Positions 1-8,780 of a DNA stretch of 38,178 nucleotides are shown here, one piece after another. Within the stretch, counting starts at the first letter, position 1. Each line of letters begins with the position of its first letter. The notes below the pieces were generated by a model that saw only the letters and a program-made list of their open reading frames with translations, was not told the origin of the DNA and did not search any database. The stretch comes from Sediminimonas qiaohouensis DSM 21189 (GTDB lineage: Bacteria; Pseudomonadota; Alphaproteobacteria; Rhodobacterales; Rhodobacteraceae), in assembly GCF_000423645.1 (NCBI RefSeq), contig NZ_AUIJ01000027.1, positions 1 through 38,178 on the forward strand. Direction: 5' to 3'. The position numbers were made by a program, and so were the translations under genes.

Positions 1-701
1 AGGGTGACGTCGTATTGCGGCTCTGGCTCGGGTTCCGGCTCTGGCTCTGGCTCCGGCTCGGCCGCGGCGACGGCGGTGCCGACCTCGGTCAGGGCGGCGC
101 TCAATTCATTGGCGTTGCGGGCCGACAGGTACTTGCCTCCGGTGTTGTCGGCGATGCATGTCAGGGCGCTGGTGTCGGCGTCGCCAAGGCCAAAGCCCAC
201 GACATGCGCCGTGAACCCGACGCCCGCGCTTTCCAGCGTTTCAGCCAGCGCGCAGGGGTCACGTTCGCAGCTCTCCAAGCCATCGGAGATCAGAACCACG
301 GTGGCGGGCGTATCGGTGTACGACAGCGACGTCGCGGCCTGTTCCACCGCGCTGGTGAGGGGCGTCTTTCCGGTCGGGGTGATGGAGCCGATCCGGCTCA
401 GGATCTCGCCCCGCGTGCCTTGTCCGGGGGCGACGAGGGTTTCGATGTCCGAGCAATCGCCGCGGCGGCGGTGGCCGTAGGCCATCAGGCCGACCTGCCG
501 GTTATCCGTCCATTCCCCGAGCAGGTTTTCCATAACTCCGCGTGCGATTTCAATCTTGGCGGTGCCGTCGATCTGGCCCCACATGGAATTGGAACCGTCA
601 AAGACGATCATCACGTTTTCATCTTGCGCCTGCGCGGGGGCGGCGCATGTCAGTGCCCCGCCGAGTGTCAATGTGGCCAGTGCCGTTGAAAATAGCTTCA
701 T
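1..701 (-). CDS. Secreted von Willebrand factor A domain protein (C-terminus beyond left edge)
   Basis: Reading the minus strand from the ATG at 701-699 gives an open frame that runs off the left edge, so about 233 residues are visible. Residues 1-26 are a signal peptide ending in APAQAQ. The vWA fold follows, with an intact metal-ion (MIDAS) motif DGSNS at residues 35-39, the TPTGKTPL loop and the ISDG strand. After about residue 210 comes a Glu-Pro repeat linker, then more sequence beyond the window. A GAGG ribosome site sits just upstream of the start. vWA proteins of this kind bind a partner protein through a divalent metal; the partner here is unknown. It is the last gene of a minus-strand set with the genes at 720-932, 938-1693 and 1741-2727. 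The family call is firm; the role is not known. Confidence 0.85.
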   Translation of the reverse strand, partial: MKLFSTALATLTLGGALTCAAPAQAQDENVMIVFDGSNSMWGQIDGTAKIEIARGVMENLLGEWTDNRQVGLMAYGHRRRGDCSDIETLVAPGQGTRGEILSRIGSITPTGKTPLTSAVEQAATSLSYTDTPATVVLISDGLESCERDPCALAETLESAGVGFTAHVVGFGLGDADTSALTCIADNTGGKYLSARNANELSAALTEVGTAVAAAEPEPEPEPEPEPEPQYDVT

Positions 702-719
702 AATGTCCTCGCTCCCTAT

Positions 720-932
720 TCAATCATGCGCGCGGGGGCCGGTTGCCCCGATCATTTTGCGACCGACGCTTTCGCTCCGGCAGGCAGTGCCGTCGCTGAG
801 CGGTCCGATTTGTGCCCCGTTCGCGTCATACCGGTCAACCGTCCCGTGCCCCGCGCGGACGGTTTCGCGCAAGCACGGCGGGATCGGTGTGGGGGACTTG
901 AAGCCCGGGGGCATGTTTTCCAGTCGGGGCAT
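720..932 (-). CDS. Small hypothetical protein (70 aa)
   Basis: This 70-residue frame starts 5 bases after the stop of the upstream SH3-domain gene and ends 18 bases before the vWA gene start, so it fits between them like a translationally coupled cistron. It has no signal peptide or membrane segment. The sequence is basic with two Cys (PPCLRE near the N-terminus, TACRSE near the C-terminus) and a YDANG stretch. I do not recognise a family. No strong ribosome site is visible, which would suit re-initiation after the upstream stop. It could instead be a spacer with a chance open frame; the position is the main support. Confidence 0.45.
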   Translation of the reverse strand: MPRLENMPPGFKSPTPIPPCLRETVRAGHGTVDRYDANGAQIGPLSDGTACRSESVGRKMIGATGPRAHD

Positions 933-937
933 ATAAA

Positions 938-1693
938 TCAGGGGAAGGACCAGCCTTGATGCTCGATCCGCATGATCCGCAGGGCGGGCGGGTCAAGCGC
1001 GGGATCCACGCGCAGGCGGAATATCGCGGTCTGGGGCTGGCCGAAGTTGCGGAACTTCGCGTGCACCGTCACGAGGCCGCGATGCATCGCGCGCTCGGGC
1101 GCGGGACGGATGCGCAGGCCCTCAACATCGGCGTCCTGCGTGCCAAACAGGGGGTCGGCGCCAACCGGGCCGGACAGTCGCGCGACAAGATCCGCGAAGA
1201 AGTAGTCGCGCGCCGCAGGCGGGGCCAGCGGGCCGGCCGTTTCGCCGCGCTGTGCGCGCTGCCGTTGATCGTAGAGACGCCGCACCAGCGCCACGCCGCG
1301 CGCGACCAGCGGGTCCATCTGCGTTTGCGCGGCCGAAGTATCCTCGGCCAGGTAGTGCGCCGAGACCCAGCCCGAAACCCCGCTCTCCGCGCTTTCCATG
1401 AGGCACCACCGTGGCGGTAGATCCGCGCGCTGGCTGTCGCTCAGGGCGTGGTAGATCCGGCGCGGCAGATACGGCACGCAGGTGATCATCCGCAGGCCCG
1501 TGGCGTCATGGGCGAAGGTGCCGATCACCAAATGATCGGTGCCCGGCCCGGTGCGCACGTTCAGCGTGTCATCGGACGCGACGCCGCTGACCATCCAGGC
1601 GTCCGGCCCGTGGCCGTCCATCTGTGCCAGCGCGGGCATCGGGGCCGCAAACACGATAAGGGCCGCGATGATGGGTCTGATGACAGGGATCAT
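938..1693 (-). CDS. Secreted bacterial SH3-domain protein
   Basis: The product is 251 residues. The start at 1693 is chosen because it begins a clear signal peptide (residues 1-24, hydrophobic core then ALAQ) with AAGGAG upstream; the frame stays open further upstream, but that part is antisense to the neighbouring membrane-protein gene. Residues about 35-110 form a bacterial SH3 domain with the LNVRTGPG motif and a closing SGWVSAHYL strand, with Cys pairs that could form a disulfide in the periplasm. The C-terminal half (about 125-251) is a separate domain that I do not recognise. SH3b domains usually bind peptidoglycan or peptide ligands. It lies 47 bases downstream of the membrane-protein gene and just before the small gene at 720-932. 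Confidence 0.82.
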   Translation of the reverse strand: MIPVIRPIIAALIVFAAPMPALAQMDGHGPDAWMVSGVASDDTLNVRTGPGTDHLVIGTFAHDATGLRMITCVPYLPRRIYHALSDSQRADLPPRWCLMESAESGVSGWVSAHYLAEDTSAAQTQMDPLVARGVALVRRLYDQRQRAQRGETAGPLAPPAARDYFFADLVARLSGPVGADPLFGTQDADVEGLRIRPAPERAMHRGLVTVHAKFRNFGQPQTAIFRLRVDPALDPPALRIMRIEHQGWSFP

Positions 1694-1740
1694 TGGCTTA
1701 CTCGCTCCTTGTCGCAGGGCGGGCGGCGATCCACGCGGCG

Positions 1741-2727
1741 TCAGGCCGGGTGCGCGCCGCCGCCCACTTCGCCTGTTTCCTGCGTCGCCGCGCCAAGCGC
1801 GCGATCCTTCAGCTTGCGGAACTTGCCCGACATCTGTTCCAGCTTGGCCTCCCACTCTGGATCGGGCTGCTGCGATTCGATGGTCTTGAAATAGACCTGC
1901 ATCATGCAGGTGATCGCGAACGGCTCCAGCAGGGCCGCCTTCACGCTCCACGCAAACAGGAGGGCAAAGACGATACCCCCCGCCGCCCATGCGCCGGGCA
2001 TCAGGTAAACCACCAGCGCCGCGGGCGCGAGCATCACCAGGAACACCAACAGGCCAAGGCCATAAACGATGATCGCCAGCCACGCCGCGTTCTTGAGCAT
2101 CACCTTGTAGTTCTGTCCATAAAGCACCAGCGCCTCCTTGGCCGAGGCCCATGGATTGGTCGAGCCGGTACGGATCGCATAGGCAAGGATTACCTCGTCC
2201 ACGAAGCCGACCGCAACGCGCAGGAACGCCGACAGGATACTGGCCAATTGCTGTGCCCCCGGCATGGGCAAAACGGTCAGGATGCCGCGCACCAACCCGG
2301 TGATCGCCCGGATTACGCCCTTGACCAGTTGGTCGATCAGGAACAGGACACTGGCCTGCGGGAAGCGTTCCTTGGTGACCTCGGTCGCGTGCTGGATCTG
2401 GCTGCGGCCGTGCGGCATCGGCTTGCCGTCGATCAACTCGACCAGGACCGCGATGTGACCGGCCTTGACGACGTAGAGGATGTATTCACGCATCCAGTAC
2501 ATCACCGCCCCGAACAGGCCGAAGCCTGCGATGCCGCCCCACATGGTGCTGCTGGCGCGAAATCCTTCATCGCCCAGCCCGCCAATGCCGTAGCCTATGC
2601 CGGCGCCGGTGCCGGTGACCAGGATGTATCCCAACGTGATCCCGAAATAGACCGCCATGCGCAGGACGATGAACGGCAGGGTCCGCGCCATCATGCCGAA
2701 GGCGCTGGTAATATTGAAATCCCACAT
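1741..2727 (-). CDS. Polytopic inner-membrane protein, family unknown
   Basis: The 328-residue product has several hydrophobic helices (roughly residues 12-40, 62-90, 165-185, 205-240 and 240-265) and a charged soluble C-terminal tail (about 280-328) ending in a Gly-rich stretch. Glycine-rich helices (GTGAGIGYGIGG) are prominent near the N-terminus. A GGGGGAAG ribosome site precedes the ATG. It heads the minus-strand set with the SH3, small and vWA genes and is divergent from the gene at 2945. I do not recognise a named family; a membrane anchor or channel for the secreted partners is an inference from context only. Confidence 0.75.
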   Translation of the reverse strand: MWDFNITSAFGMMARTLPFIVLRMAVYFGITLGYILVTGTGAGIGYGIGGLGDEGFRASSTMWGGIAGFGLFGAVMYWMREYILYVVKAGHIAVLVELIDGKPMPHGRSQIQHATEVTKERFPQASVLFLIDQLVKGVIRAITGLVRGILTVLPMPGAQQLASILSAFLRVAVGFVDEVILAYAIRTGSTNPWASAKEALVLYGQNYKVMLKNAAWLAIIVYGLGLLVFLVMLAPAALVVYLMPGAWAAGGIVFALLFAWSVKAALLEPFAITCMMQVYFKTIESQQPDPEWEAKLEQMSGKFRKLKDRALGAATQETGEVGGGAHPA

Positions 2728-2863
2728 GGCTTCCCCCTGATGTCAGAAGTGCTTTGCCGGTCGCATGCCGGGCATAGTGCCACGGACCTGCAATTGCATC
2801 AAACTCGCCATCCTAATTGGCACGTCTGGTCCGGCGGGCGCCCCCTTCATTCAGAGGGGGCAG

Positions 2864-2922
2864 CGTAAATATTTGCAACGTAAAGAAATTGCACGCTACC
2901 TAGGACACTGGTGCATTGCACC
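2864..2922 (+). promoter_or_regulatory. Direct repeats and palindrome upstream of the two-component operon
   Basis: Two direct repeats of the form CGTAAA-N3/4-TTGCA lie at 2864-2877 and 2879-2893, one helical turn and a half apart, followed by the perfect palindrome GGTGCA-T-TGCACC at 2910-2922. The ATG of the first gene is at 2945. A GC hairpin (GCCCCC/GGGGGC, 2840-2861) sits just upstream. Tandem half-sites like these are typical of response-regulator binding sites, so autoregulation by the LuxR-type regulator of this operon is plausible but not shown. Confidence 0.45.
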
Positions 2923-2944
2923 CGGCAGAAATGGGGAGAGTGAT

Positions 2945-3421
2945 ATGACAAGGCAAACAGGGGCAACGGTTGCCGCGCTGATACTGGTGGGGGCCGCCGC
3001 CGTGGCCGAGCAGCAGGACCCCCTGTTGCAGGTGACAGGCCGGATCGACGGCGGATCGGTCAGCCTTGACCGAACGGCCCTGGAGGCGCTGCCCGTTACC
3101 ACACTTGAGACAACCACCGTGGTAACGGATGGCACGCACCGCTTCACCGGGTTCTTGATGCGCGATCTTCTGGACCGGCTGGGCGCCGGGGGCGATCACG
3201 TCAGCGCACTTGCCCTGAACGATTACGCGGTGGATATCCCCATGGCCGATTTCTACGACTACGATGTCGTCGTGGCCTATAGCATGGATGGCAAGGCGCT
3301 GCACCGCGCCGACAAGGGGCCGCTATGGATCGTTTATCCGCGCGACGACCATGCCGTTTTGCAGGATATCCGCTATGATTACCGCTGGGTCTGGCAGCTT
3401 TATCAGCTCGACGTGCGATGA
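2945..3421 (+). CDS. Secreted molybdopterin-fold (SUOX-like) domain protein lacking cysteine
   Basis: The 158-residue product begins with a signal peptide (residues 1-22, AALILVGAAAVAEQ) and a GGGGAGAG ribosome site precedes this ATG. The rest resembles the compact oxidoreductase molybdopterin-binding fold in short uncharacterised proteins (the COG3915-like group): a beta-rich start, FTGFLMRDLL, then ALNDYAVDIP and GPLWIVYPRDD. The mature chain has no Cys, so the thiolate molybdenum ligand of the sulfite oxidase/YedY type is missing. The stop overlaps the histidine kinase start by ATGA, so it is co-translated with the sensor. A role as a periplasmic ligand-binding or accessory partner of the kinase is an inference; database names such as molybdopterin-dependent oxidoreductase probably overstate its function. 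Confidence 0.78.
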   Translation: MTRQTGATVAALILVGAAAVAEQQDPLLQVTGRIDGGSVSLDRTALEALPVTTLETTTVVTDGTHRFTGFLMRDLLDRLGAGGDHVSALALNDYAVDIPMADFYDYDVVVAYSMDGKALHRADKGPLWIVYPRDDHAVLQDIRYDYRWVWQLYQLDVR

Positions 3422-5193
3422 CGCGGCTTGGCGATCCAGTCTACCGACTTTTGGTGCCGCTGGCGGCGGTTGTCGTTTTCGCGGTGCTGCTGACGTTTTC
3501 GCTGATCCGGATGTTCGAGATCGAGAACGCGATGCGCGTCGAGGCAGAGCAGAATATGCTGTGGGTTCTGCATCAAAGCGAGGTGTCGGCCCGGCGTCTG
3601 AGCGAGACCGCCGCGCTGGCCGATCTGGGCGCGGCGGGGGCGGATGAACTTTCGCTGCGATTCGACATCCTGGTCAGCCGGGTTGCGATGCTGACGGACG
3701 GGCCGCAACTGCGGTTCATGCAGCGGATCGGCTACGCCGAGGACCTGGAGTGGCTGACCGGCACGCTGGACGCGCTGGCGCCCATGGTCGCCGGTTTCCG
3801 CGCCGGTGACGGGATGCGGCTACATGGCGCGGTGGAGCCGATCGCGCGCCTGTTCGGGCGGGCGGCGAACGCGGCGATGATCGCGGAATGGGATGATCTG
3901 GGCGGGCGGCTGGAGACGTACCGCGAGCAACTTCGCCAGATCATCGCGTTCCTGATCGGGATCATGGCGGCGGGCGGTATCCTTGCCGTGACGCTGGCGG
4001 TGGCGCTGCGCCAGTCGCGGCAGCGAAACCTGATGCTGCGGCGGGCGCGGGATTTCTCGGGGATGCTGATCTCGTCCAGCGGCGAGGGCATTCTGGCGGT
4101 GGACGGCGCGGGGCGCTGCACGCTCTGGAACGATGCGATGGCGCAGTTGGTGGGCAAACCGGCGGAACAGGCAGTCGGGCACGCCCTGTCGGAGGTGGCA
4201 GGGTTCTTCGACACCGCCACGGTGCGGCAAAGCGTGCAGCGCGGCCTTGCGGGAGAGGCCACGCACCTGACGTTGCAGCCGCTGTTCCGGCCGGGTCACG
4301 ATGCCCCGCGCCACGTGGACCTGCGGTTTTTCCCGATGCTCAACGAGGACGAGATCGTGGGCGTGATCCTCTTCGTGCACGACGCATCGGATCGCTACGC
4401 GGCGCGGCAAAAGGACATGCAGGACCGCGACCGCCTTGAGGAGCTGGTGACAGAGCGCACGCGCGATCTGGACGAGGCGCTGCAACGGGAACGCTCCGCG
4501 GCCGATCTCTACCGCAACTTCGCGGCCATGGTCTCGCACCAGTTCCGCACGCCGCTGGCGGTGGCGGATTCGGCGCTGCAACGACTGATCCGGCGCGGCC
4601 CGCGCGCCGATCCGGACGAGGTGGCCGACCGCGCCGTACGCGCCCGCAACGCGATTGCAGGGTTGACGCGGCTGGTGGCAAGCACGCTGGATACGGTGCG
4701 GCTGGATGCCGGGCAGCTTGGCGCGCGCCGGGTGCGGTGCGACATTGGCGAGATCGTGCACGCGGTCTGCGCCCGGCAGCGCGATGCCGCACCAGAGCGC
4801 GAAATCAGGATCGAGGCCGCGCAGGCCATTGGAGGCACCGCCGCCCTGTGCGATCCGGCCCATGCCGAGCAGATATTGGAGAACCTGTTGTCAAACGCCG
4901 TCAAATACGCGCCCGCCGATACCCCTGTATACGTGGCCCTGGATGGGGATACCACGCACGTTTGGTGTGATGTCCGAAACTCCGGCCCGCCCGTGGCCGA
5001 GGCCGACCGCGAAAAGATATTCGAACGCAATTACCGCGGCGCAAACAGTGCCGGCATCGCGGGCACGGGGATCGGGTTGTTCATGGCGCGCACGCTGGCC
5101 CGGATGCAAGGCGGCGATGTCGCCTTGCATCCGGGCGCGGACGGGGTGACGTTTCGCCTGACCCTGCCACTGTGGGGGGCGGGCCGGCCATGA
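3418..5193 (+). CDS. PAS-containing sensor histidine kinase
   Basis: This 591-residue protein has a membrane helix at 10-32, a periplasmic helical region at about 33-172, a second membrane helix at 173-197, a PAS domain at about 208-325, a coiled-coil linker at 332-365, the dimerisation/phosphoacceptor domain with SHQFRTPL (His374), and an ATP-binding domain with N-box around Asn493, an NSGPP variant of the G1 box at 521-525 and the GTGIGL G2 box near 559. It should autophosphorylate and pass phosphate to the response regulator encoded next, whose gene overlaps by ATGA. It also overlaps the secreted gene upstream by ATGA, so all three are expected to be made together. The signal is unknown. 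Confidence 0.9.
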   Translation: MTRLGDPVYRLLVPLAAVVVFAVLLTFSLIRMFEIENAMRVEAEQNMLWVLHQSEVSARRLSETAALADLGAAGADELSLRFDILVSRVAMLTDGPQLRFMQRIGYAEDLEWLTGTLDALAPMVAGFRAGDGMRLHGAVEPIARLFGRAANAAMIAEWDDLGGRLETYREQLRQIIAFLIGIMAAGGILAVTLAVALRQSRQRNLMLRRARDFSGMLISSSGEGILAVDGAGRCTLWNDAMAQLVGKPAEQAVGHALSEVAGFFDTATVRQSVQRGLAGEATHLTLQPLFRPGHDAPRHVDLRFFPMLNEDEIVGVILFVHDASDRYAARQKDMQDRDRLEELVTERTRDLDEALQRERSAADLYRNFAAMVSHQFRTPLAVADSALQRLIRRGPRADPDEVADRAVRARNAIAGLTRLVASTLDTVRLDAGQLGARRVRCDIGEIVHAVCARQRDAAPEREIRIEAAQAIGGTAALCDPAHAEQILENLLSNAVKYAPADTPVYVALDGDTTHVWCDVRNSGPPVAEADREKIFERNYRGANSAGIAGTGIGLFMARTLARMQGGDVALHPGADGVTFRLTLPLWGAGRP

Positions 5194-6242
5194 CGCGCGC
5201 GAGCGATCAATCCCTTATTCTGGTGGTCGAGGACGAAGCGGCGCTGTGTCGCGATATCGTCGAGGAGTTGCAGGAGGCCGGGTACGACACGCTGGCGGCC
5301 GCCGATGGCCGGCAAGCGCTGGCCCTGCTGGAGGACGCCGCCCCCGACCTGGTGCTATGCGACATCACGATGCCGGGCCTTGACGGGTACGAAGTGCTCA
5401 GGGAAATGCGCACCCGCCGCCCCGAGCTGTCGGCGACGCCGTTCGTGTTCCTGACCGCTCTGTCAGAGCCGCGCGAGGTGATCGAGGGCAAGCTGCTTGG
5501 CGCCGACGACTACCTGGTCAAGCCAGTCGATTATGACCTGATGCTGGCCACGCTCGCGGCGCGTCTGCGGCAGGTCAATCGCATCCGCACCCGCCATGAC
5601 AGCGAGGTGGCGCAGCTACGCGACGCGCTCGACGCGTTCGCGGACAAGGGCGCGGCGCAGGCGTTGGACCTGATAACACTGGGCGTCATGCTTGTGGATG
5701 AGAAGGGCAAGCGGCTCCATGCCAACCGCACCGCGCAGGAGATGATCGCGGCGGCGGAATATATCGCTCTTCGCGGCGACGACATAGGGTCCCCTGACCC
5801 GCCATCCGACCGGGCCTTGCGCAATGCGGTGTCCAAGGCCCTGCAAGCGGCGCGCGCGGGGCAGGAGAAAGTGGTGGGCGTCATGCTGCACTGCGCGGCG
5901 GACCCGCGTAGCGTTTCGGCCTTGGTTTGCGCCTTGCCGGAACGCACCGGCGACACCGATGGCGCGGCGCGGGTGGCGCTGTTCCTGTCGGCCCCCGGCG
6001 CGCGGCAACGCGTGCCCGAGCCGCTGTTGATGGACCTGTTCGGCCTGACCCCGACCGAGGCGCGCGTTGCCGCCGCCCTGGCCAGCAGCACCCGCGCCGC
6101 CGATGTGGCGGTCGACCTGGGCGTGTCCCAGACCACCATCGCGTTTCACATGCGCAACCTGTTCCAGAAGACCGATACCAACCGCCAGGCCGATCTGATC
6201 GCGCTGATCCTGGCCGGTCCGATGATGATCAAGTCCGAGTAG
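5190..6242 (+). CDS. Response regulator with receiver, central and LuxR-type HTH domains
   Basis: The 350-residue product has an N-terminal receiver domain (about 9-125) with the acidic pair EDE, phosphoacceptor Asp58 (LCDITMPG) and Lys111 (LVKP). A short linker helix and a PAS-like middle region (about 155-270) follow, then a C-terminal LuxR-type helix-turn-helix starting at LTPTEARVAAAL and containing TIAFHMRNLFQKT. The ATG at 5190 overlaps the kinase stop (ATGA); a GTG six codons upstream is also open but lacks this coupling. This is a transcription regulator most likely phosphorylated by the adjacent kinase. The receiver-PAS-HTH arrangement is less common than receiver-HTH and may allow a second input. 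Target genes are unknown; its own operon is a candidate. Confidence 0.88.
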   Translation: MTRASDQSLILVVEDEAALCRDIVEELQEAGYDTLAAADGRQALALLEDAAPDLVLCDITMPGLDGYEVLREMRTRRPELSATPFVFLTALSEPREVIEGKLLGADDYLVKPVDYDLMLATLAARLRQVNRIRTRHDSEVAQLRDALDAFADKGAAQALDLITLGVMLVDEKGKRLHANRTAQEMIAAAEYIALRGDDIGSPDPPSDRALRNAVSKALQAARAGQEKVVGVMLHCAADPRSVSALVCALPERTGDTDGAARVALFLSAPGARQRVPEPLLMDLFGLTPTEARVAAALASSTRAADVAVDLGVSQTTIAFHMRNLFQKTDTNRQADLIALILAGPMMIKSE

Positions 6243-6355
6243 CGCGCCGCCACCACCGCCGCGCAAAAGAAACAGATGACGAATCCGCGCGCCGGGGCTA
6301 AACCCGCCCGTGACCAGACACCAAGACCCGCCCCCAACCAGCAAGGACGCCTTTC

Positions 6356-7030
6356 ATGATCCCGACAGCCTATCCCACGAAGGAAGAAATCGCACGCCTG
6401 ACCGCGCGGATGCTGCTGGAGATCGAGGCGGTGCATTTCAATGCGAAAACACCCTTCACGCTGGCCTCGGGGCTGCCCAGCCCGACCTATATCGACTGCC
6501 GCAAGCTGATTTCCTACCCGCGCATCCGCGCGACGGTAATGGATTTCCTGACCGTGACGGTGATGCGCGATGCCGGGTTCGAGGCCTTCGACAACATAGC
6601 GGGCGGGGAAACAGCGGGCATTCCCTTTGCCGCGCTGGTGGCCGAGCGAATGGGCCTGCCAATGACATATGTGCGAAAGAAACCAAAGGGGTACGGGCGC
6701 AACGCGCGTATCGAGGGCGCGATGTTTGAGGGGCAGCGCGTGCTTCTGGTCGAGGACCTGACTACCGACGGGGGATCGAAGCTATCCTTCGTCGATGCCA
6801 TCCGAGAAACGGGCGCCACCTGCGCCCACACGGCGGTGATTTTCTACTACGGAATATTCCCCGAGACCGAAAAGAAGCTGGGCGATCACGGCGTCAGCCT
6901 GCACCACCTGTGCACCTGGCACGACGTTCTGGCCGAGGCCCGAGCACAAGGCGCGTTCGACGACGCGACGCTGTCCGAGGTTGAATCCTTCCTTACCGAT
7001 CCGCGCGCGTGGCAAGAGGCGCGCGGATGA
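6356..7030 (+). CDS. pyrE: Orotate phosphoribosyltransferase
   Basis: PyrE joins orotate to PRPP to form orotidine 5'-phosphate, the fifth step of pyrimidine synthesis in the cytoplasm. The 224-residue product is of normal length. Visible hallmarks are [14 protein letters not shown] near residue 35, the catalytic loop with [10 protein letters not shown], and the PRPP-binding loop [13 protein letters not shown]. An AAGGA ribosome site lies upstream of the ATG. It is 113 bases after the response-regulator gene, so it probably has its own promoter. dnaB follows in the same direction after 233 bases. Confidence 0.95.
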   Translation: MIPTAYPTKEEIARLTARMLLEIEAVHFNAKTPFTLASGLPSPTYIDCRKLISYPRIRATVMDFLTVTVMRDAGFEAFDNIAGGETAGIPFAALVAERMGLPMTYVRKKPKGYGRNARIEGAMFEGQRVLLVEDLTTDGGSKLSFVDAIRETGATCAHTAVIFYYGIFPETEKKLGDHGVSLHHLCTWHDVLAEARAQGAFDDATLSEVESFLTDPRAWQEARG

Positions 7031-7263
7031 GCGCCACAATATGTTGGCGTGCGCCGGGGCATTCATGCTAGATTGAGTGTGCGGCGGGGATATCCACAGA
7101 TTGCCCCCAGAAACATACAATTTGCCCTGCCCGCCCGGTCATGGATAAGACAGGTGCAGCCGATTCCGCGGCCACCCGGGACAGGCAGGCACGGCCACCA
7201 CGGGCATGGCCCCACGACCCTGGCCCCACAAAACAGGCTCCACAACGCTGGACACCGAGGCAC

Positions 7264-8760
7264 ATGAACGAAGTCGCAGCATTCAACCCAACCGGCGCCC
7301 AGGTCGAAGATGCAGAAACGATGCCTCATTCGATCGAGGCCGAGCAGCAGCTTCTGGGCGCGATCCTGACCAACAACGATCTCTATGACCGCGTGGCCAG
7401 CATCATCGGCCCGCAGCATTTCTACGATCCGGTGCACGCGCGCATTTTTGAAACCGCCGCCGCGCGCATCGCCAAGAACAACCTTGCCTCGCCGGTCACG
7501 ATGAAGGCCTTTTTTGATGAGGACGAGGGCCTGAAGGAACTGGGCGGCCCGGCCTACCTCGTGCGGCTTGCCGGCGCCGCGATCAGCGCCTACGCAGTGC
7601 GCGACTATGCGCAGATGATCTATGACCTGGCGGTGCGGCGCGAATTGATCGGCCTGGGCCGCAACATCGCCTCAAAAGCGTCGCGCGTGGAGGTCGACAA
7701 CGAGCCGCGCGAGCAGATCGTCGAGGCCGAACAGGCGCTTTATCAACTGGCCGAGCAAGGCCAGACCGAAAGCGGGTTTCAATCCTTCCTCAAGGCGGTC
7801 ACCGACGCCGTGAACGTCGCCAACGCCGCCTATCAGCGCGATGGCGGGCTGGCGGGGGTGTCTACCGGGCTGACCGACATGGATCGCAAGCTGGGCGGTT
7901 TGCACCGCTCGGACCTGCTGATCCTGGCGGGGCGCCCGTCGATGGGCAAGACATCGCTGGCCACCAACATCGCGTTCAACATCGCCAAGGCCTACAAGCG
8001 CGGCGCCCTGCCCGACGGGACCGAAGGCACGATCCAGGGCGGCGTCGTGGGCTTCTACAGCCTTGAGATGAGCGCCGAGCAATTGGCCGCGCGTATCCTG
8101 TCGGAAGCCGCCGAAGTGCCGAGCGAGCAGATCCGCCGCGGCGACATGACCGAGACGGAGTTTCGCCGCTTCGTCGATGCGGCCAAGGCACTGGAGGCGT
8201 GCCCGCTATATATCGACGACACGCCCGCCCTACCGATCAGCCAGCTGGCCGCGCGGGCGCGGCGGCTCAAGCGTACGCATGGTTTGGATGTGCTGATGGT
8301 GGACTACCTGCAACTGGTGCGCGGCACCGGGCGGTCGGAAAACCGGGTCAATGAGATCTCCGAGATCTCCATGGGCCTCAAGGCCATCGCCAAGGAGCTG
8401 GATATTCCGGTGATCGCGCTGTCGCAGCTCAGCCGGCAGGTGGAATCGCGCGACGACAAGCGGCCACAGCTGTCGGATCTGCGCGAATCCGGCTCGATCG
8501 AGCAGGACGCCGACGTGGTGATGTTCGTCTTCCGCGAGGAATATTACAAGGAACGCGAGAAGCCGGGCGATCATGATCTCGAGGCAATGGCCAAGTGGAC
8601 CGAGGAGATGGAGCGCCTGCACGGCAAGGCCGAGGTCATCATTGGCAAGCAGCGCCACGGGCCGATCGGGACGGTCGAGCTTAGCTTCGAGGGACAGTTC
8701 ACGCGCTTTGGCAACCTCGTGAAGCCCTGGCAGCAGGACGGCGGCACGCAGGAGTTCTGA
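7264..8760 (+). CDS. dnaB: Replicative DNA helicase DnaB
   Basis: DnaB is the hexameric helicase that unwinds DNA at the replication fork and works with primase. The product is 498 residues. The N-terminal DnaB domain starts at MPHSIEAEQQLLGAIL; the RecA-like domain has the Walker A motif GRPSMGKT near residue 223, Walker B around LMVDYLQL, and the SQLSRQVESRDDKRPQLSDL region (in two parts) with the arginine-rich loop. No intein is present. The ATG at 7264 follows GAGG; the frame is open further upstream but the extra residues are low-complexity and not DnaB-like. The 233 bases before it should hold its promoter. An intergenic hairpin repeat follows the stop. Confidence 0.96.
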   Translation: MNEVAAFNPTGAQVEDAETMPHSIEAEQQLLGAILTNNDLYDRVASIIGPQHFYDPVHARIFETAAARIAKNNLASPVTMKAFFDEDEGLKELGGPAYLVRLAGAAISAYAVRDYAQMIYDLAVRRELIGLGRNIASKASRVEVDNEPREQIVEAEQALYQLAEQGQTESGFQSFLKAVTDAVNVANAAYQRDGGLAGVSTGLTDMDRKLGGLHRSDLLILAGRPSMGKTSLATNIAFNIAKAYKRGALPDGTEGTIQGGVVGFYSLEMSAEQLAARILSEAAEVPSEQIRRGDMTETEFRRFVDAAKALEACPLYIDDTPALPISQLAARARRLKRTHGLDVLMVDYLQLVRGTGRSENRVNEISEISMGLKAIAKELDIPVIALSQLSRQVESRDDKRPQLSDLRESGSIEQDADVVMFVFREEYYKEREKPGDHDLEAMAKWTEEMERLHGKAEVIIGKQRHGPIGTVELSFEGQFTRFGNLVKPWQQDGGTQEF

Positions 8761-8780
8761 GGCCGCGCACGATGTAGCCG

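Noticed and set aside
1694-2152. N-terminal extension of the SH3-domain gene
   Set aside because: This open stretch lies within the membrane-protein gene in another frame, is low complexity, and the signal peptide begins at 1693.
7087-7100. DnaA-box-like ATATCCACAG upstream of dnaB
   Set aside because: A single 8-of-9 match without clustering or an AT-rich region is not evidence for an origin.
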